From the NCBI GenBank assembly GCA_028095005.1, contig CM051462.1, forward strand, positions 87,555,846 to 87,619,845: a stretch of 64,000 nt of DNA, in the 5' to 3' direction. This DNA is from Rhynchospora pubera. Its lineage: Eukaryota > Streptophyta > Magnoliopsida > Poales > Cyperaceae. Below, piece by piece: positions 10,994-25,900 of the stretch; position 1 is the stretch's first letter, and each line of letters begins with the position of its first letter. The notes under the pieces were generated by a model that was not told the DNA's origin, did no database searches, and saw only the letters and a program-made list of their open reading frames with translations. A program made the translations under genes and the position numbers.

Positions 10994-13900
10994 ATGAGAC
11001 TTCCAAAAGGACCAAATTCGCTCCCTCACCACACCATCTTCCATCACCTCTTAATCGTTTCTTTGCTGCTCATCAAACTCTCAAACCCAACATCATCTCA
11101 GCCCATGACTGTCAAAGTAGGATTCATTTTTGACCCTGCGTCACCGCCCGGGATGATAGCCAATACCACCATACCGATGGCTCTTGATGATTTTTACACT
11201 GCTAATCCCAACAGTGCCAACCGTATGAGTCTCCTAACTCGAACCTCCCCCGGAAGTGATATAGTCACCTCCGCTTCTGCCGGTAAGTCCCTACATACAT
11301 CAACATTTTAGTGCATGTTTGAAATTTTGAACTGATTCGGGAAAAAAAATTATTTCAATTCACTTGCCATTTTTCCACACATTAATTATTTATTCAAATC
11401 TATTCATTCATCCAGCCCTGGAGCTAATCAGTCAGGAAAAAGTGCATGCAATTCTCGGCCCTGGGACTTCACCGGAGTCGGCTTTTGTGGCTGACATGGG
11501 TACCAAAGCAAAAGTTCCAATAATATCTATCTCATCAACAAGCCCTTCAGTTTCTCACTCTCACTCTCCATTTTTCATCCGTGCTGCGGCAAATGACACA
11601 ACACAAGCCAGCGCCATTGCGGCCCTGGTCAAAGCATTTGGGTGGCGCCGCGTGGTACCTATTTACCAAGATGATGACTATGGTTCCTCATTAATTCCTT
11701 ACCTTGTAGATGCACTTGATAATGTGGATGCTCAAATGCCATACCGTCAATCCATTCCTTTGTTGGCGAACGAAGATGAGATTGATACTATTCTTGCAAC
11801 ACTTCAGAATGAACAAACCCGAGTATTTATCGTGCACATGCGAGTTGCATTAGCCACAAAAGTACTTGCTCTGGCAAGAAACATGGGGATGATGTCGAAT
11901 GGGTATGTTTGGATATTGACAGACGGGCTCACAAGCTTGCTCAGCTGGCTTCCAGAAGAGTCGGTGGAAGGGGTGCTAGGTCTCACACAATACTACCCCA
12001 TGACAGATCGGTTACGCAAGTTTAAGACGAGATGGACCCACCATTTCTTGAAAGATTACCCTAAAGAAGACCCAGAGGTGGCACAAACTCTCAGTCGTTA
12101 TGCCATATGGGCATATGATGCAGTCTGGGCTATGGCAAATGCTTCTGAACATGTTAAACAAATAGATAACAAGTTTGCTAATTCTACAAATGGAAGCACC
12201 GATCTGTCGAGCATGGGTGCTTCAACAACTGGGGATGATATGCTTCAAGCTATCTTAAACACAACATTTAAAGGCCTAGGCGGCGAGTTCAAGTTTGTGA
12301 ATGGTGAGCTAGACGTGTCGGTTTTTTATATTGTGAATGTTAACGGTGGGAAGGGAAGAACAATAGGCTATTACACGCCTAAATATGGCCTATCTAAGAA
12401 ATTTCCAGTTGAAAGCAATGCCTCCTACTCGACCTCTCGAGACGACCTTGGGCCGGTGATATGGCCTGGCGAGTCGACAGTGCAGCCTAAAGGGTGGGTC
12501 CTGCCTACCATTGGTAGAAAATTAAGAATAGCTGTGCCAGGACCCGTCCAAGAAGGGTTCAAAATGTTTTTGGACATGGAGACGGATAACACCACCAACC
12601 AAACAACAGCGACAGGATTCGTGATAGACATGTTTGAGGCGGCAGTGGAGAAGTTGCCATACGCATTACCATTTGAGTACATACAGGTGCTTCACGTCAA
12701 GTACGACGATCTTGTGAAGATGATTGGCAATGGGGTGAGTAACCTTTCTTGAAACATTTGTTTTCATTTTTAATATAGCAACCTTTATGTTATGATATAT
12801 TTTGCTTCAGGTATATTTCATATAGTCTTGCCTGCCCCTGTATATAATCCCCAGTCCCACAGCTTTCCTAATTCAAGAAGATAATATAACTATCTATTAG
12901 TCTAGAATAGGTCCAAGCTTTTAATAGAACCTCATGTTCCGCTAAGTAAACTGCAGCAATTTGGTAAAATTTTTAAGCACACATAGAACAACACCCCGGG
13001 GAATGATTAATATTGTTGATTAAAATTATGATTATATTTGCAGCTAGGGAAACATTCACTATCTATAGCACCAAATTGCTAAATTAATTTATAGTTAAAT
13101 AAATAAGAGGGATAAATTGCGCAGTCTGTTGCAGTGGCTATAGTGGCGTTAACTGAAAGATACATATAAAAAAACTGCAACTTTCTAGTTATGTGAACAT
13201 GTACATGCATGCTCTGTTATGAAAATAGATTTAGGGTGTGCTCCAAACCATTTTAGTAATGGAATGGAATGGATGAGAAGGTTTGGGAGTGGAATGGAAA
13301 CTCTTACGCCTCAATTTGGAGGGGACAAAATCCATTCTTTCATTTGGAGGTTTGAAGAGAAAATATTTCCAATAAATTCCATTCCATTATATAGTCTAAT
13401 GGAACAAGTAACACAAAGTTCTTTTTTCCTTTCCGTTCCCTTCCATCTTTTTTTTTTTGGTGTCCACAAGCAGCTAGCAGAGCCTTAAGTAACGACTACT
13501 CGTTCATGAGTGATACTGAAAATTTTATAATATGACAGCCACGATCAGTAATGCAATATTTTTTTTTTATTTTATAATATATGTTAGTTGTATCAACAAT
13601 TCAAAGTCCTCTCATAGTTCCTAACTACTTTCCCAGCTACTTGACGGGCCTACAAGCTATAGTTAGCAAGTTTTGACTTGATCCGAATGCTATTAATTAT
13701 ATATACACTACCAGAATTTCGTTTTACTGCGTCGCAGCACCAACGTGTTCGCGTCCCTCAATTAAATAGAGACGCGAAAAGGAAAAAGCGGGCTTAAGGA
13801 CTTTTAAATCGCGTCGTTAGGCCGACGGATATTAGTTAAGACGCAACAGACTTTTAAATAGAGACGCGCTCTTGTTCTGTGTGGGGACGCGAATATGCTG

Positions 13901-16900
13901 ACTGTAATTCGCGTCGGCATACCGACACACATCAACAGAGACACGTATTAGTTAGGACGCATAACTCTTTTTGGTAGAGACGCAAATTATTTTTCTTACA
14001 GGCGCACATAATTGGAGTCGTTAGTTGACACAAATAAACACCGACTCTTATTAACAAATTAATAAATTTTTAAAATTAAATTTACTTGGTTATAATGTGT
14101 CCGCATACTGACGCATATACGGATCTATATTTGATAAACATCACTTGTTTTCTGATGTGTACCAGTTTCAATACCAATCATGCATTCATTGTGTATATAG
14201 CAACCCAAAACCCAAATCCATTAAAAAGTTAACCATAGTTACTTTTACGGTAAACAGTTCATACATTAGATTCATGAATCAAGTTAATATTTATGTATCA
14301 ATACACATCAAGGAGTAAGAAAATTCAAACATACTCCTCATTTTCCACACTAGATTTTTTTTTTTCAAAACATAGCAATGAAGACCTCAATTGAGTTTGA
14401 TACTCTTGTAAATCACCATTACCTGCATATATCCCAAAAAAAAAACAAAGTGTATTAAATATTATATACCAAACTAGTAGGACATGCATTCTTATAAAGT
14501 GGTATGATACCAAAAATTCTGTATGATATCACATAGTAAGAGATGTAACACAAGAAAATTCATTGAAGTAGTACTAAAAGGAGTCCAATTAAGGTATAAT
14601 TTACATAATATCGTTTCAAAGAACCTATTATCAATTAAAAGAAATTTGATATGATGCACATCTAGGATTTGACAATTCTACTTAGGAATTTTACCAACAA
14701 GTCCATTGACTTTTCCTTTATTACAAAGATATACAAAATAAGATGAAATTTCTATTTTTATACAAAATAAGATGCAAGTAACCAATAGGTGAGATTTGCT
14801 AAAGAAATACCTTCCCTGGCCTAATAGAAAAGTAAGAAAACACGAACTCTTCATGTAAATCAGATAAATGATTCCATGCTTGTACAACCATATTACAATT
14901 TTAATTTTGGGCAGGGGGCAATTTTTGTAAATTAGAAAAAGACATAATAACACACAATGAAGCGTCCTCCTCGTACTCCTCACTTAACATGTCATGATCA
15001 TTTATTTGCGATGATTGGCGGTTTGAGTACCGGTGAGGTTTTGTGGGACTAAACTGTACCAGTATGGGTTTGCTTAGTGTTAATATAGTGAGGAAAGGAC
15101 GACTTAAGACTCCATTTATTCTGCGAGAGGCTGAGCGAACGGAACCAATTTGAGTTGGACTTGGTACAGAGAGGGTAAGGTGTCGCTTGTATTTGGTTTG
15201 GTATAGAAATGTGGTGTGTTGGTACTTGGTACCAATGAAATAGAAATCAGACATTTGTAGGGCTGAATGAAAATGGTTGGGTGTTGGCACAAGAATCTAT
15301 CTTTTGTTATTTACACTCCATGACAATTTAACCAACAAACAAGCACATATATTTAATCACGATAAAGCTATGTATAAGAGAAAAACTACCATACACATTA
15401 GTCTCAAGCAATGGGGTATACAACAGGGATATTGACAGGCTAAAGGTAGAGATAACATTATAGTAAGCATCATTTTATTTACAAAGTACATCTATACATC
15501 CTACTAGCTAGCTACCAATACAAACTATTGTGCTAGATTGGTTGCGATATGTTTTTCAATATTATACAAATTCTAATCAAGTATATAAAAAAGAAAACTT
15601 TAGCTTATTCATGCTCAGTCCTGAAGCAAAGAAATAGTTATTTCACACGACCTATTGATAGCTAATTTCTGTCCTTGGTTATACATCATAAATACAAGAA
15701 ATTTAATTGGGGCTTAAGAGTGTTTGATAGTGGAGGACAAGAACTTCATAACATATTGGTCAGGTCACTAATCCCAAATACAACAGTACTCCAAGGGACA
15801 CTCAGATTGACTTCATTCGGTTATAACATTCCTATACATCTGACAAGCTATGTTCCTCTTTTTTATTATTCAATCGCTATACTTGTCATATTCAGGATAA
15901 TAACAGGATCAGTAATTGAATTTGATGTCAAGTAAAATAAATCAGATCTGAGTATTTTTTTTTTGCTAGGTCATGTTAATCTGTTGGATCAAGTGAAGAA
16001 TATTGGTTCTTGGCACCAGACCATACCTTCATAGCATTATTTAAGCTTCTCTTATAAAATTGAGTTCAAATTTAGGTATAGAAGAGACCTCCAATAAGAT
16101 GGTTTCAGTGACTCCGACCTTAAATTTTCTGATTGGGGTATCTCTTCCTGCATCCAACTTTCCGATTGGGGTATCCCCTTCTCTGCGAAAAAAACGACAC
16201 GATCGGAGGAGATGAAGCAGATGTCGAAGGAGGCGAAGTCCAGGGGGAGGTAGCGAGTGACTCTGAGAGGGTAAAAAGAAAGAGGATTTGAGGAATCATG
16301 AGAGAGTCAGGGAGAAATTAGAGACACACTAGAAGTCTATTTTGGGAAAAAGGTAGTAGAGAGACAAGCATATAAAAGCTCATTACATATCAAGACTCGT
16401 GGTTACCACCTGTCAATGAGCCGAAAAACTTAATTTTGTGCTGTAAAAAATGAGAGAGAAACTCAAAAATTGATTTTGGTGCTGTAAAAAACGAGGGAAA
16501 AATATTTACCAAATTTACATTGGCGCCACTACTATTTTTCAGATTATTTTAGCGCGGAATAAAATCAGTATTTAATATGGTGATATTGTTTGCATGATAA
16601 ATTGGATAAAATAATGTTACGATGATGTCTGATATTACATGGTTTTAGATAATGATAAATATTTATTACCGTTCTTAAATAAATATATCTATATAAAATA
16701 ATAAAAAATGTAAATTTAATTTTTAATGAGATTTCAAGAAGACACATTAAGCAATTTTGGTCAATATAATGATTTTCTTATTATTTCGTAATATTTACTT
16801 TTTTTTATCTTGATTATAAACTTATTATGTCTCTTGGGTTGTATCGTGACATGTCTCGTGTCGTGTCGTGCCGTGTTCGTGTTTTATCGTGTCGTGCCGT

Positions 16901-19900
16901 GTTCAGACACGCCATATTTTTTTTAGAACACTAGCTCCAATTATTGATTATATTTATTGTTCAATAAAATAATATGCATAATATACATATCCCTTCTTAA
17001 TGATATATACTCGTATTTAGGTCAAAATCAAGGTTAATGAACTTAAGAAAATTTTTTGGCGCCCATGTATGTCTCCAAAATATTCTATAAAAAGTTATCA
17101 TAAAATTATACTTCAATATATATTATGTGCATTATAATATGTTTCAATATGAGCTTAACAAAATTAATATATAATTTCTAAATGATAATATAAAAATATA
17201 TGTTTCAATTTATCCACATCATTAATATATAATTTCTAAATGTTAATATTAAAATATATGTTTCAATTCTTCATATTGATATCCAGTGCAAATAAAAATT
17301 TATAGTTTTTATATCAAATATATGTGCTGGACGCGCGTCTAGAATCTTCTCGCATTTTCATTCTCCATTTGCAAAATCACACAATCAAACGCTGACAAGT
17401 GGCACTTCGTGACTGGTTGCTTTAATGTGCCACGGATCATGCCCACGGATTGATGTTTTTGTGCTTGTATATGGATCTTTAGATCAAATCCAATGGCTTT
17501 TCTTAATTCAAGTTGTATTTTTTTTTGTTGAAGACCAAATTCATTTGGGAAGCGGCGCCAAATGAATTTTTTTTCACAAGCATTTCGCGCCAGGATTAAC
17601 TTGGTAAACAAAAATAATTCCCCCCTTTTTTCATAACACGGACGGAATAGCAGAACAAAATTCAATTGGAAAGGATCATTTGATTATCATCCAAAAAAAT
17701 AACAATAATAAAGGACAGTTAAATTCTTATTTAATAATTTTTCATATATATGCATATATACGAACACTTTGTCTGGGGATCAATATTTGTGGTAATCACA
17801 ACTTATTTATTATCGTTGTTGTTATTATTGTTGTTGTTGTTGTTGTTGTTGTTGTTATTATTATTATTATTCCTTGTCAACTAAATTTTATTTTATTTTT
17901 CAAAATAATATCGATTGCTAATTAGTTCTGACCCTCCAATAATAACGATTTCTAATTAGTTATGACCCTCCAAATAATATCTATTGGATATTTGAACTTT
18001 CGAATTTGAGATCTAATCTAGTTTGACGGAGTGATCCGTCAAATTGCTTTGACCGTAGCTGAACTCTACCTAAATCACTTATATATTTTTTTTATGGATG
18101 ATATTTTTAAAAACAAACACACTATGCTAGTGTTAAAAAATATAATTCAACTATTATGAATAACTTGTGACTGAATTTAATTATAACGCGTCTATAATGT
18201 TGCAGTATTTGATCCTAGTAAATTTCAAGATTAGCAACTCTAAATTATAATATTACTTGAATATATCATACCAATCAAAACATATTGCTTAGAAATTTAA
18301 ATTTGAACTTCTATATACATTTAAAAATTTTAAATTTGGAAATGCGAAATTTGAAATTTTGAATTCTAATTTTCTAAAATTATTTCCCCTTAAGATATGA
18401 AAATAAATAATGATAGTATTTTTTAACATGTTATTAAAAAGGAAAAATAATGATAGTGTTTTTTTATTATTAATGACATGTTATAGCAAGATTTGGGCTT
18501 TAAATATTGCGATAGGATAATTTAGACAAATGAAAATGAATAATATTCAATGGACAGTGGAAAAAACGGTGGTTGCTTTGCATGAGCTTAATAATATGAT
18601 TTTGGGTGATTGTTGTTAGAGATATGTCCTAGAAGCCAATCAGTTGGTAGTTATTATATTAGTTTATATTATTGATGATGCTTGAGTTCCTAACAATTGT
18701 ATCATAAAAAATAAAATTATTTATTTTTCCTTAAATTTTAATTTCCAAAATAAATATTAAATACATTTTAAAATGAAAAAATTATGAAAACTTCGCAGTA
18801 AATTTTATGACATTATTATTCATTCACAATGCATGCTGCAAAAATCATGCATAAAAATTAATATCTAAACATTTGCAATTACTTGTATAGATTTATGTGA
18901 AATTGAAATACGATCTTTACTAAAACTTTTCTACAAGACTTGTACGAGTATAATAAGGTGGCCATTATTGTAATGCATATGCTATTTTGTGCACAAAGAC
19001 CTTATTCATCACTATTTTTGCAATTGACAAATTTAACTTAACTAATTTAATTTATATATTAAAATCTCATAATAAGCAAAAAAATTTTAACTATATATTT
19101 GACATATTTTATTTTTAAATTTCCTTTTATTTCTTTTAGAAAATCATTTTTTTTACAATTCAACGTTAAATCTCAATGCATAGACTTTTTTTGTGCATTA
19201 CGGATTGACATCTCGATATTTTTGAAAATTGAAAAACTCTAATTTTACCAATCTAATTGGAAATTAATTACTTGAACAAAGTGAACACTTATAATAGACA
19301 AGATGAATATATATATAATCAAATTGAACACGTACAAACAAATAAGTCCTTGAAGTCAAACTTTTTTTTTTAAATTATAGGTATCTTTTCAATACTTAAT
19401 TTATAGTTATTTTTTCAAGACTAAATTTATATTTTTATTCAGGAATAAATTTTATAATATTTTTCAAAATTTATAGTTTTTTCCCCCAATTTGTTTTATT
19501 ATATAATATTTTTCAAGTTAAAGTTCAATTGTTTAGGCGCTGGCAATTACCCCAAAAATTTATAGGCATACATTTCATATAATTATAATAATTGTAATAT
19601 GAAGAGATTAAATCATGAACATAATAAAATTAATTTGTCATAGTTAACCAGATTTATTCATTTATTGACATCTTGATTGAGTACCAAATCAATTCTATAT
19701 TTTACAAAACTTATATAGAAGCTAATCGCCCCTTAAATTGAACAAGATCAATTATTTAGATTCTACATTTGAATTTTAGAATTTTAAAATATTGACGAAA
19801 TGTGAGGTTGTGGCATTCAACTGTTTAGTTTTCCAAATTTTATTTTATTTTATTTTGAATTTAAAATTTTTTAAATATCACAATTTTCAGTTTTAAAAGT

Positions 19901-22900
19901 TCAAATTTTATATATTAAAATTTCAATAAGGAGAATAGTTGAACAATTTAGATTGGCCGTTTAGTGATTAATTTTTTTAGAAACGAGGCCAAATGATAAT
20001 GATGTTCATTTTATGCCATGAAATTTATAATTTTTTTTTTAAAAAAAAACATTTGTTGGTTGGTAGATTAATTAAGTCCATCTTTAAAAAAAAAAGATGT
20101 CTCATCTTGTTGCATTACTACTTTTGCATTATAAAATAAATATGTATTAATTGAAAAATCTTTTGGAGACATCCTTAATATTGCAATTATTAATACACAT
20201 ATTTTTGGAATAACATTAAAATAAAAAATTATCAATACATTAAAATACTTATATTGCATATCTTATATTGGGTAATTTTATAAATTTGTTGATGTATCAA
20301 AAGTATTAATGCGCTCCAAGTATTAATTATATTTATTGTTCAATAAAATAATATGCATAATATACAAACCCTTTCTTAATGATATATACTCGTATTTAGG
20401 TCAAAATCAAGGTTAGTCAACTTAAGAAATTTTTCGGGCGCCATGTTTGCCTCCAAAATATTCTATAGGAAGTTATCATAAAATTGTACTTCTATAAAAT
20501 TCCATCGATGAAATAGTCAGTCTCAATTGCAACTCATAAAATATGATTTTATTTGTACTCTGAAATATATTGTAGGCGCCTCTTGATTTAGAAATAGATT
20601 GTTGGCCGTCAAACTTTTATTGTCGCCTCCCTCTTTTCATTTATGTCTAGGGTTTTGCTATCTCGCCTCTCTATTATAGAATGCGGCTTCCTCCATTGCC
20701 AACGCCGCACCAGACCATCGCACCCCTCCGATATACATCGATCGCACCCATTCTGACGGCCACACCTAAATCTTCTTGATTTGGCAATGCATGCCTTATT
20801 TCAGGTTAAAATCCTCTCTCTTTGCCCTTTTGTTTTTGTGTTTTGTTTTGAAATTGTGAAAAATGATACAAAGTTCTTCTTGATTTGTAGTTTGGGTATG
20901 AATCTATCTTTTTTTTATTGCATTTCAATTTTTCTAAAAAGGCTTTAAACCCCACTCATAGAAGCTGTTCAGAATAGAAAACCCCTCTCTCGCACCATAG
21001 GGTACCCCTATTCATTTAGTTGCCTATAGAGTATCATTTCATTGAACAAAATTGATTCAAATTGTTACAAATAAGAAAGTTACAAAGAGTCTTAATTTTC
21101 TGAATTTTTGTGTTTTTTATTTTACTCAACTACAAATAAAGAACCTATTGGCAGTACAATGGCGAGGTACGTTTACCACTTATCTGATTTTGGTACTGTG
21201 ATTTTTACAAGAGAACTGAACTCAAAAGAAAGTATAAAAGTTTCAACTTTTTTATTGTAATTATTTTAATCATTTGTTTGAATTGTAGACTTTTCTATCA
21301 TGGGCTGATGGTTTAAGAGCAATAGCATATGCCAGCTTACAATTTCGACCATACCGGTACTTTGTCTTCTATCATCAAAGTACTAATGGAGGTATCACTT
21401 CTCTTTCTTTATCATTTTAAGGTCCTATACATCAGAACTTTCAACAAGGTCTTCTAATTTGTTCATATTTGATTGTGCGATTCTAATTTTCGCTATCAAT
21501 TGTAGTAAATCAACTAATAGTAACCTAATTTCTATTATGCAATACCTTTTTATCTTTGTTATAATATTCACTACTGCAAACAAGATGAGACATCTCAGAA
21601 TAAGGTACGATAGTCATAAATACTTGGCAGATTTTTATTGTCGTATGTGTTAAATACTTAAATAGTTTTTTTCTATGTTTAATTGGTTGTTTGTTTGCAA
21701 ATATTTCAGAGAAAAAGGTTGTGTTGCCCTCTAAACAGCTTTAGAATACCTGGAAGAGAGCTTCACTTGATTCAAAAATAATTGTATGTATTAACTAATA
21801 CTTGTGTCCTTACAAAGATATTTTATTAAATTTAAGTCCTTCTAGCTTACTTTAAGTTGCTGCACATTTAATTGATATTAATGTGCCTAGATTTCTTGCG
21901 CAGACAAAAGAAGCATTCCATACTTAATATCTCTTTTCGGCTTTCTATAGGAAATTGGAGTCGATTGAATTGGCATCAGACATGGACCAATTACCCAACC
22001 TGATTGATTTGAACAGGTCTTGGTTCGTATATGTTTTGAATCCATAGCTTATCTAATCTACATGATTATTTGCTAGGTATTGTTTCCTTCTCTTGAAAAT
22101 ATTGGTACTGCCAAAGTGTTTTTTTCTCATAGAATATGGTACCTTGTTTACTTGTTTTTGTTGTACATGCTTGTGTGTTTTGCTTAGTGGAATATTAATG
22201 TAGCTATCAAGTTTTCATACTGATTATGAACAAATAGGTTCTCCCAGTAAATGCAGTACATGGCACTTGTTAATATAGAGTAGGATTTGTTAGTGATCTC
22301 TAACTTAATTTTGATATTTCAACAATATAGAAATTTTGCACCGTCATTTGTCGGCAACAACAGTTCACAAGGGTCTATAAATGAAGAGTGTTTAGGTGCA
22401 GCATTGACAAGAACTTCAAAGGCTATGGGAGAATTCACAGCATTACTTAGCAATCCTTCGCACGAGGAAGGTGAGCATGGATATGTGAATGGTTATGACA
22501 ATTTTAGCTATAGAACCACTATTCGTTCTTGTACTGTTGTTCTTTGCTTTTAGGTTCTAAAGTTTTTTTTAAGACAGATTTAAAAACTTATGTTATTTTA
22601 CTTTGAATTTTGGTTTGTATCAAATTGCTTGTACTTAATGTGCTAAGAATATTGTTTATTGTGTTCAATGAAATTTAGGATTTGTGTGATTTTTGATATG
22701 AATAGTACTTATGTTTGTGAATTGTAAATACTATAAAACAATTAAAATCATATGAATTGAATAATGGTGGTACCAAATTGGTACCGACCAGAAATGCATG
22801 GCTGTATAAATGTATTTGAAATGGATAGAAACAAATGCGTCGCTATACCGACTTCAATACCTGAAAGCGGGCCCGCAAAATATAACAATGGTCGATGAGC

Positions 22901-25900
22901 AAAATCGTCGGTATATCGACTCACAAATTATTGTGGGCCCCACCACGTTCTGACAACGTGGGTCCCACCACGTTCTGACAACATGGCCCCACCATGTTCT
23001 GACAACGTGGGCCCTACCACGTTTTGACAATGTGGGTCCCGTATTCTGACAATGTGGGTCCCGTATTTTCTCACATTGTTTTATCTGGGTCGCTAAGGAA
23101 AGGCGTCGCCGTGTCGACATAGTTGTTTCCAAATAGAGACGCAGTAAGAATCGAATGAGTTGTTGGATGAGGAGAGATGTTGACGCAGCAAATATCATAA
23201 TTAAGGACGTAGTAAACTAATTCGCGTCCTTGCGACCCAGATGTTGAGTATTTGCGGCTAGGGTATCTGGGTCCCTATGATTGCGTCGCTAAGTGGACGC
23301 GAGGGCCTTGTCGTGTCGGAATAGAGACGCAAATTTGGGTAGCAGATAAGTCCGATTCTAGTAGTGATAGTATTAATTATATACTTCAACACATAACTGC
23401 AATTTCAAAGTAAATCCACATGATTTATAAAATAACTCAGCAGATTCGAATTGTACAAAATATTCTAGTAATTAAGTCTACCGTAAGTCCGTAAGGTATG
23501 ACGTAGCTTTAAGTGAAAAGATTTATTAGATGTTTTTTTTTTTTGGGTGAAAAAATGGGGGTGTGAAAGCTCCCAACTTTTTCTATATTAATTAAGGATT
23601 CGCCAACAGGTTTCGAACCCAATATTAGATGATTATTGTAGACTAATTATACTAAATTACAATAGGTCTATCTAACCATTTGTATTATGTCTGTGACATA
23701 TATATGCACCTCAAATAAATACTGATTCTTATCGAATTCAATCGTTTCTAAGTATATTTGTTTTTCCAATATATATGCCTAATCAATATAATTAATTAAT
23801 TAGTTGCAACCATGCACTTGGCACATGATCATGATATATAGATAATGATTACTTATATAATATGCCAACTTCTAATATAGTATTAGTCCATTAATTAGTC
23901 ACTTTTTTGTAGCTATCTTCAATTTATCTCTAATTAATTTAGAATTGGAATTAATTAATTTTGGCGTTGCTTATTATTTGGTAAAACTAATGCTTTCTAC
24001 ATGTTGCATTACTAACTTGATCTCTTTTTCTTATAACAAGAATGAATAATTCTTGATCTAGTAGCACACTAGGCAAAAATCACAAAACTATAGACGTGGT
24101 ACGAGGATCGCATAGGTCTTAGAAAAATTATAGATGTGATAATTATATCAACTATCAACCACGTAACCGTCTCCACCAAAGACTGGGGGCATTGATGGAT
24201 TGCAAAATTAATAGTTTGACTTTGAATTTTTCATTGATCAATCATCACAAGTTTAGTTTGAATTCCACGCTGACTTGAACTGTTCAAATGCCACATGGTG
24301 TGGGCCAGTATTTAAAAATTGTTACTTAAAGTCATTTTCGAATATTTTTAAATACTTAACAGAAACATCAAGTCAGTTTGGACTATTTTAATTTTGTCGA
24401 AGATATGCATCCGGTCCTATAGATTGTCGTTCAAGTCAACTGCTTTTCTTTTACAATTATTTGTATGCGATCTCTAAAACTCTTGGGTCCTATATATATA
24501 GGATAGCTGTAGTTTTCTATTATAGATATATTATTTATGATTACTTGGTGAACTACGCTACCATAGTACCATTAATTTTCTTTTATATAATATGCATAAG
24601 TAGTTCATGATTTATATTAAAATATTTTCCTGAGTACACTATTAAACTTTTTGTTACTTTGCTTTTAATTTCAATCAAGTGTATATACTTGTGCGGAGAG
24701 GTTAGTTATTCCAATTTTGCCAAATTAAGTGTGAGTAAATTATTAAGGATTAGTTGATGTAATGACGTCAGATAAATAAAAGCTTTGACGTCATCTGCTG
24801 AATCAGCAAAACAATCCAATGAATAAAGGAAGCCAAGACAAAAGTTCTCTTCACACGAGGGAAGCTAGCATGGTGACAGCTGATAGGGATGCCTACCCAT
24901 CTGCGTAAAATTGAGATCCGCTGCTGCGCGACACATGGTGTAGTGCGGCATGCTGACCGTCTGATCAAGATCCAATGGACAAGGGAGCCCCGTGCATGTA
25001 ACCTAGATTGATAGGCCTGTAAAAAGTGAACCGTCCGATCAAGATCAGACGGCTCGTAGTGCGCTACACCGCGTGTCGCGCAATAGCGAATCCGGATTGC
25101 ATCTGCGTAGGATCTTTTGTAAAAATAAATCTTTAAATGACCTTATTATTATTTTTTGGCAAATATTAAATGGCTTTACGGAAGTGATTTGCTGCTTGAC
25201 GCGTTAAATTAATAATTTATATAATATTGTTTGCTTTGTAGACTAGCTAAAACTAACACACATTTGACTAGTGTTTTCATTACCTATCAGTTACCGAAAG
25301 ATTCATGATCAATAATTCAATATCATTTAGCGAATGAGATGCCTTGCACTATTATTTTTTTTTATTAATGATCAATAATTCAATATCATTTAGACAAACA
25401 GTTACATGCATATAAGAAAATTTAGGTAAATTTAAGTGTTACCAACTTTTCTTGTTTTTTTTTTTTTTTGATGAAAGTGGTACGTACGGACTTCTAGTTC
25501 TGGAGGTACAACTTTCCTTTTAAGTTCGCGAAAATCTGCTCGGAATTTTTTTTCTTTGCCAAAGAGCTCATCGGCAATATTTACTGGGAATTCTAGGCAA
25601 GTTTAATCTAGAATAGACAATACCTATTGGAGACAAGTGAACAACCATTATCTGTGTTTTTGAGGCCAAAACAAATATTAAATTTCAATTTTATTTAAAG
25701 TGTTCTGTTCTTAGAAAAATAAAAAAAAAACTAAATCCCACAAAATCCGTCCTGTTATCTGTTATAAACTGAGTTCACAAGTAAAGCAATTTGTTGTTGG
25801 TTTGGGCCATGTTGAGGGGAATTGGGTCCTGTATTGTATATCGGCTGTCAATTAATCAGATAAGGTATATCTATATAGTATATACTGATGTCTGTTATAC

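Larger units (their letters stand above)
13706..23366. mobile_element. 9.66-kb CACTA element inside the GLR gene 1 intron
   Basis: Begins CACTACCAGAAT at 13706; its right end at 23366 is the reverse complement of CACTACTAGAAT (11 of 12 matching). Target duplication ATA at 13703-13705 and 23367-23369. Subterminal regions (about 13725-14000 and 23085-23340) are rich in GACGC/GCGTC motifs, as in CACTA ends. No TNP2/TNPA-like frame of useful length is present, so it is non-autonomous or decayed. The interior includes a 180-bp direct repeat pair, a (GTT)n tract, exon-like fragments at about 20640-22560 and a GC-rich minisatellite. Its orientation relative to a transposase cannot be set. Confidence 0.88.

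Noticed and set aside
10994..12734. GLR gene 1 exons 1-2 as a separate truncated gene
   Set aside because: A consensus donor at 12735 and phase-matched continuation at 26082 support one gene; transcript evidence would settle it.
13225..13490. Possible MITE in the GLR gene 1 intron
   Set aside because: Internal GGAATGG repeats but no matching ends or target duplication could be found.
14901..15290. 129-codon minus-strand open frame in the CACTA interior
   Set aside because: No recognisable domain, composition like its surroundings, and no splice or promoter context.
17680..17925. Hydrophobic Val/Ile-rich open frame
   Set aside because: Translation of the (GTT)n/(ATT)n microsatellite.
23527..23630. 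Poly-T followed by GGTTTCGAACCC, resembling a SINE or tRNA fragment
   Set aside because: Too short; no cloverleaf and no target duplication.
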